In this document: positions 4,205-7,170 of the stretch, in pieces | How positions within the stretch are numbered: position 1 is the first letter of the stretch | Layout of the letters: every line of letters starts with the position of its first letter | Assembly (NCBI GenBank): GCA_905235755.1 | Contig: CAJONA010000057.1 | Coordinates: 1-7,170, forward strand | Reading direction: 5' to 3' | DNA length: 7,170 nt | Source: an uncultured Clostridia bacterium | GTDB taxonomy: Bacteria > Bacillota > Clostridia > Oscillospirales > CAG-272 | Made by a program: the position numbers and the translations under genes | Notes under the pieces: generated by a model | Database searches by the model: none | What the model was told of the DNA's origin: nothing | What the model saw: the letters and a program-made list of their open reading frames with translations, nothing else

Positions 4205-4932
4205 ACAAATATTTTTACGATTTGCACGTGCATTCGTGTCTGTCGCCATGCGCCGACAACGACATGACGCCCGCGAACATCGCCGGTATGGCAAGCATAT
4301 GCGGACTTAATATCGTCGCCCTGACCGATCACAACAGCGTAAAAAACTGCCGCGCGTTTTTCACGGCGGCAAAAAAGCACGGACTGATCCCCGTCGCGGG
4401 CATAGAAATGACGACGGCGGAGGAAGTCCATATAGTCGCGCTGTTCCCCACGCTCGAAGCGGCGGAGGCGTTCGACGCGGAATATCAAAAATATCGGGTG
4501 CTGTATAAAAACAGGACGGAGATATTCGGCGATCAGCTCATCGTCGACGAAAACGACGACATCGTCGGCGTCGAGGAAAACCTGCTTATCAACGCGTCGA
4601 CGCTCTCGATACCGGAATCGACCTCTCTCGCCGAAAAATACGGCGCGGCGGTGTTCCCCGCCCACATCGACAGAGACGAAAACGGCGTGATCGCCGTTCT
4701 CGGCGGACTGCCCGATACGCCGGTGTTCAACACGGTCGAACTGCGCGACGGAACGAAGCGCGAAGAATACATTGAAAAACACGGGCTTGATCAAAAGCTC
4801 ATACTCACCGATTCGGACGCGCATCGCCTTTGGGAGATAAACGAAGCCGAAAATTTTGTAATGCTTAGGGACGAGCCGTACAGCTCGGCGCTCGTGCGCG
4901 AAGAGTTGATACGGCTGATCAAAGGAAAATGA
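4201..4932 (+). CDS. PHP-domain metal-dependent phosphoesterase
   Basis: The 243-residue protein is a PHP-superfamily enzyme. These use a di- or trinuclear metal centre to hydrolyse phosphoester bonds. The metal-binding motifs are complete: DLHVHS with H9 and H11, LTDHNS with D43 and H44, GIEMTT with E69, EEVHIV with H77, PAHIDR with H155, and TDSDAH with D206 and H208. It is therefore probably active, though the substrate cannot be told from the sequence; relatives act on nucleotides, 3',5'-bisphosphates, histidinol phosphate or DNA ends. A mid-protein stretch of about 85-135 is more variable and acidic. The ATG at 4201 overlaps the preceding stop as ATGA; a GTG at 4177 is in frame but would overlap the upstream gene by 28 bases without gain. 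It also overlaps the next gene by ATGA. In this operon it might hydrolyse a signalling phospho-metabolite or phosphoprotein, which is speculation. Confidence 0.87.
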   Translation: MNKYFYDLHVHSCLSPCADNDMTPANIAGMASICGLNIVALTDHNSVKNCRAFFTAAKKHGLIPVAGIEMTTAEEVHIVALFPTLEAAEAFDAEYQKYRVLYKNRTEIFGDQLIVDENDDIVGVEENLLINASTLSIPESTSLAEKYGAAVFPAHIDRDENGVIAVLGGLPDTPVFNTVELRDGTKREEYIEKHGLDQKLILTDSDAHRLWEINEAENFVMLRDEPYSSALVREELIRLIKGK

Positions 4933-5474
4933 AAGAGATCTCGCTCAATATCCTCGATATCGCTCAAAACTCGGTGAAAGCCGGCGCGACGCTCGTCGAA
5001 ATAAAGATAAACGAGGACGACAATACGCTCGCGTTTGAGATAACGGACAACGGCTGCGGCATGACGGAGGAATTCCTCGCGCGCGTGACCGATCCGTTCA
5101 CCACGACGCGAAAGACGCGGAGCATCGGGCTCGGGCTGCCGCTTCTCAAAATGGAAGCCGAGATGACGGGCGGCAGTTTTTCGATAAGCTCAAAGAGCGA
5201 CGCGGAATACGCCGACCACGGCACGACCGTCAAGGCGACATTCCTCAAAGACAGCATCGATTATATACCGCTCGGCGATATTGTCGGAACGGTGTGTATA
5301 CTTATACAAGGCGCGGAAAGCATAGATTTTTCGTTTGAACATAAGATAAACGAAAACACCGTCTCGCTGAAAACGTCTGATATGCGCGAAATGCTCGGAG
5401 ATGACGTGCCGCTCTCGTCGGCCGAAGTCATCGCGTGGGTACGCGAATACCTGACAGACTGCTACGCCGCGTAA
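4929..5474 (+). CDS. Stand-alone GHKL ATPase (histidine-kinase-like, HydE-type of bifurcating hydrogenase operons)
   Basis: The 181-residue protein has a histidine-kinase-type ATP-binding domain over residues 1-107: N-box LNILDIAQNSVKAG with D10 and N14, G1 box TDNGCGM (39-45), F-box DPFTTT (55-60), G2 box GLGLPLL (67-73) and a closing DHGTT. There is no phosphoacceptor helix pair and no sensor. The last 75 residues form a separate segment (VGTVCILIQGAESIDFSF ... LSSAEVIAWVREYL) of unknown role. Comparable proteins lie next to bifurcating hydrogenase genes in other Clostridia, for example the hydE gene of the Acetobacterium hydrogenase cluster; this is from memory and their function is unsettled. 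It overlaps the PHP gene by ATGA, with AAAGGA (4921-4926) unusually close to the start, so translational coupling is likely. It closes the regulatory block; hndB follows after 51 bp. Confidence 0.85.
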   Translation: MKEISLNILDIAQNSVKAGATLVEIKINEDDNTLAFEITDNGCGMTEEFLARVTDPFTTTRKTRSIGLGLPLLKMEAEMTGGSFSISSKSDAEYADHGTTVKATFLKDSIDYIPLGDIVGTVCILIQGAESIDFSFEHKINENTVSLKTSDMREMLGDDVPLSSAEVIAWVREYLTDCYAA

Positions 5475-5525
5475 AACAAAGTGAAAAATAAAATTTTTTA
5501 AATAAACCGAAAGGAACAAATCTTT
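5475..5525 (+). other. A/T-rich gap between regulatory block and hndB
   Basis: This 51-bp gap is the longest inside the operon and is strongly A/T rich. It holds the GAAAGGA ribosome binding site (5509-5515) of the next gene. A TAAAAT at 5489-5494 resembles a -10 box, but the bases 17 bp upstream (GCCGCG) are not a -35, so an internal promoter is not supported. No hairpin terminator was seen. Confidence 0.5.
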
Positions 5526-5891
5526 ATGAAAACACTCGCAGAACTTTCCGCCATCAGAGACAGAATGAAAAACAAGGTGGCGATCCGCGAAGGCGAAAAC
5601 GGAACAAGGATCGTCGTCGGCATGGCGACTTGCGGCATCGCCGCGGGCGCGCGCCCGGTTTTGAACGCTCTCGTGGAAGAAGTAGACAAAGCAGGTCTTA
5701 CGGGAGAAGTCACCGTCTCTCAGACGGGATGCATAGGAATGTGCAGACTCGAACCCATCGTCGAAGTTATAAAACCGGACGAAGAAAAAGTAACGTACGT
5801 TAAAATGACAGCCGACAAAGCGCGCGAAGTCATTGAAAAACATATCAAAGGCGGCAAACCCGTCGTTGAATACACAATAGGCAACAACTAA
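5526..5891 (+). CDS. hndB: HndB-type thioredoxin-like [2Fe-2S] ferredoxin-domain subunit
   Basis: The 121-residue protein has an N-terminal helix (MKTLAELSAIRDRMKNKV), then a thioredoxin-like ferredoxin fold of the kind found at the C-terminus of NuoE and the N-terminus of HndC. Only three cysteines are present: C36 in MATCGIAAGA, and C69 and C73 in TGCIGMC. The usual second cysteine of the first pair is missing, replaced by GIAAGA. The same replacement is, as I recall, common in HndB-type proteins, so this is a family trait rather than damage. Any cluster would need a non-cysteine or partner ligand. HndB is encoded between HndA and HndC in the NADP-reducing hydrogenase of Desulfovibrio. Here it directly precedes the NuoF-like gene, with 18 bp between them. 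GAAAGGA lies ten bases before the ATG. It is cytoplasmic. The family is confident; whether it binds a cluster is open. Confidence 0.85.
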   Translation: MKTLAELSAIRDRMKNKVAIREGENGTRIVVGMATCGIAAGARPVLNALVEEVDKAGLTGEVTVSQTGCIGMCRLEPIVEVIKPDEEKVTYVKMTADKAREVIEKHIKGGKPVVEYTIGNN

Positions 5892-5896
5892 TATCT

Positions 5897-5902
5897 AGGA
5901 GG
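5897..5902 (+). promoter_or_regulatory. Ribosome binding site of hndC
   Basis: AGGAGG lies seven bases before the ATG at 5910. With the hndA site it is one of the two perfect sites in the operon; both serve structural subunits. Confidence 0.85.
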
Positions 5903-5909
5903 ATACCAA

Positions 5910-7170
5910 ATGATTCGTTCACATGTACTCATTTGCGGCGGTACAGGCTGTACTTCATCGGGAAGCGCTAAAATACGCGAAGCGATGGAAAAAGAGCTCG
6001 CCGCGCAGAACCTTTCCGACGAGATAAAAATCGTTCAGACTGGTTGTTTCGGTCTCTGCGCAAACGGACCGATAATGATAATCTATCCCGAGGGCGTATT
6101 CTACTCTCACGTAAAAGCAGACGATGTACCGGAGATAGTTTCGGAGCACTTATTGAAAGGTCGCCCTGTCCAGCGTCTTATATATAAGGACGACAAGAAA
6201 AGCGCAGATGAAAAAGCAGTACCGCTTTCCGAGATCAATTTCTACAAAAAGCAGCACCGCGTCGCGCTTCGCAACTGCGGCGTTATAGACCCCGAAAACA
6301 TCGAAGAATACATCGGAACAGACGGCTATCAGGCTCTCGGTAAAGTTCTGACCGAGATGACGCCGCAGGAAGTTATCGATGAGATCAAAAAATCCGGTCT
6401 CCGCGGACGCGGCGGCGGCGGCTTCCCGACGGGAACGAAATGGCAGTTCGCTGCCGATCAGCCGGCGGGCAAAAAGTACGTCGTATGTAACGCCGACGAG
6501 GGCGACCCCGGCGCGTTCATGGACCGTTCCGTTCTCGAAGGCGATCCGCACGCAGTCATCGAAGCTATGGCTATCGCGGGTTACGCCATCGGCGCAGACG
6601 AAGGCTATATTTATGTAAGAGCCGAATACCCCATCGCAGTAAAGCGCCTCGGCATCGCCATCAAGCAGGCAAAAGAGTACGGCCTGCTCGGCAAAGACAT
6701 CTTCGGCACGGGATTCAATTTTGACATAACTCTCCGTCTCGGCGCGGGCGCGTTCGTATGCGGAGAAGAAACGGCGCTGCTGACGTCCATAGAAGGACAT
6801 CGCGGCGAGCCGCGTCCCCGTCCGCCGTTCCCGGCAGTCAAGGGACTTTTCGGCAAACCTACGATAATCAACAACGTCGAAACATACGCCAACATCGCGC
6901 AGATAATACTCAAAGGCGCGGATTGGTTCGCTTCGATGGGTACGGAAAGATCGAAGGGCACAAAGGTGTTTGCGCTCGGCGGCAAGATAACGAACACAGG
7001 CCTTGTCGAGATACCGATGGGCACGACTCTTCGCGAAATAATCGAGGAGATCGGCGGCGGCGTTCCGAACGGCAAGAAGTTCAAAGCGGCGCAGACGGGC
7101 GGCCCGTCCGGCGGCTGTATCCCCGCTCAGCTTATAGACACGCCTATCGACTATGACAACCTCATCGCCA
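5910..7170 (+). CDS. hndC: NuoF/HndC-type NAD(P)- and FMN-binding subunit of bifurcating hydrogenase (partial, runs off the end)
   Basis: The first 420 codons are present and the frame is open to the window edge. Residues 1-90 are a thioredoxin-like [2Fe-2S] domain with all four ligands: C9, C14 (CGGTGC), C46 and C50 (TGCFGLC). This N-terminal fusion marks HndC/HydB-type proteins, as opposed to plain complex I NuoF. The flavin and nucleotide domain follows, with the glycine-rich RGRGGGGFPTGTKW (165-178), NADEGDPGAFMDR (194-206) and GAGAFVCGEETALL (278-291). A SLBB-like segment begins near 353 (VFALGGKITNTGLVEIPMGTTL), and TGGPSGGCIP closes the visible part. The missing C-terminus should hold the NuoF [4Fe-4S] site and usually a two-cluster ferredoxin domain, giving roughly 600 residues. 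It accepts or delivers hydride at NAD(P)H, and the bifurcating flavin sits here. AGGAGG seven bases upstream fixes the start. Confidence 0.93.
   Translation, partial: MIRSHVLICGGTGCTSSGSAKIREAMEKELAAQNLSDEIKIVQTGCFGLCANGPIMIIYPEGVFYSHVKADDVPEIVSEHLLKGRPVQRLIYKDDKKSADEKAVPLSEINFYKKQHRVALRNCGVIDPENIEEYIGTDGYQALGKVLTEMTPQEVIDEIKKSGLRGRGGGGFPTGTKWQFAADQPAGKKYVVCNADEGDPGAFMDRSVLEGDPHAVIEAMAIAGYAIGADEGYIYVRAEYPIAVKRLGIAIKQAKEYGLLGKDIFGTGFNFDITLRLGAGAFVCGEETALLTSIEGHRGEPRPRPPFPAVKGLFGKPTIINNVETYANIAQIILKGADWFASMGTERSKGTKVFALGGKITNTGLVEIPMGTTLREIIEEIGGGVPNGKKFKAAQTGGPSGGCIPAQLIDTPIDYDNLIA

Noticed and set aside
3056..4824. Long minus-strand open frames (412 and 411 codons)
   Set aside because: They are shadows of the G/C-rich codons of the HydS-like, DRTGG and PHP genes. 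They are Arg/His-rich with no motif and no ribosome binding site.
5475..5525. Internal promoter for hndB-hndC
   Set aside because: There is a TAAAAT but no -35 at a workable distance; the A/T-rich gap alone is not enough.
1276..7170. Respiratory complex I (nuo) operon
   Set aside because: NuoE- and NuoF-like genes are present, but with an HndB-like gene, a HydS-like gene and an N-terminally fused [2Fe-2S] domain on NuoF, and without any membrane Nuo subunit; a hydrogenase fits better.

Overview
The window looks like the chromosome of an anaerobic, fermentative Clostridia-type bacterium (Bacillota). The evidence is an electron-bifurcating-type [FeFe]-hydrogenase gene set (NuoE-, thioredoxin-like ferredoxin- and NuoF-type subunits), a Bacillota-type MnmM tRNA methyltransferase, AGGAGG-type ribosome binding sites and AT-rich promoters. 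No mobile-element gene, rRNA, tRNA or CRISPR array was seen.

Layout. Bases 1-416 hold no credible gene. They form a mosaic intergenic stretch with several short perfect hairpins and a 20-bp direct repeat. A 13-bp terminator-like hairpin (417-448) closes the minus-strand gene mnmM (443-991), which has its own promoter (1020-1048) and ribosome binding site. The 284-bp divergent intergenic region then carries a plus-strand promoter (1181-1209) that starts a tight operon of nine same-strand genes running off the right edge. In order these are: hndA/NuoE-like; a small DRTGG-type protein; an RsbT/RsbW-like ATPase; a ferredoxin plus [FeFe]-hydrogenase-like sensor protein (HydS-like); a second DRTGG-type protein; a PHP-domain phosphoesterase; a second GHKL ATPase; hndB-like; and hndC/NuoF-like (partial). 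The catalytic HydA/HndD subunit is expected just beyond the right edge but is not visible.

How the genes may work together. HndA, HndB and HndC belong to the NAD(P)-linked hydrogenase, in which NADH and reduced ferredoxin are jointly oxidised to make H2, or the reverse. The six genes between hndA and hndB look regulatory. The HydS-like protein keeps all four H-cluster cysteines but has lost, by eye alignment, the proton-relay residues of catalytic enzymes. It also ends without the PAS or kinase domain that HydS proteins usually carry. Its neighbours are two stand-alone ATPases, two DRTGG proteins and a PHP enzyme, so the output of an H2 or redox sensor may be spread over separate polypeptides made from the same transcript as the enzyme. 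That reading is inference; the gene order and motifs are read directly. This block (1793-5474) is the most interesting part of the window.
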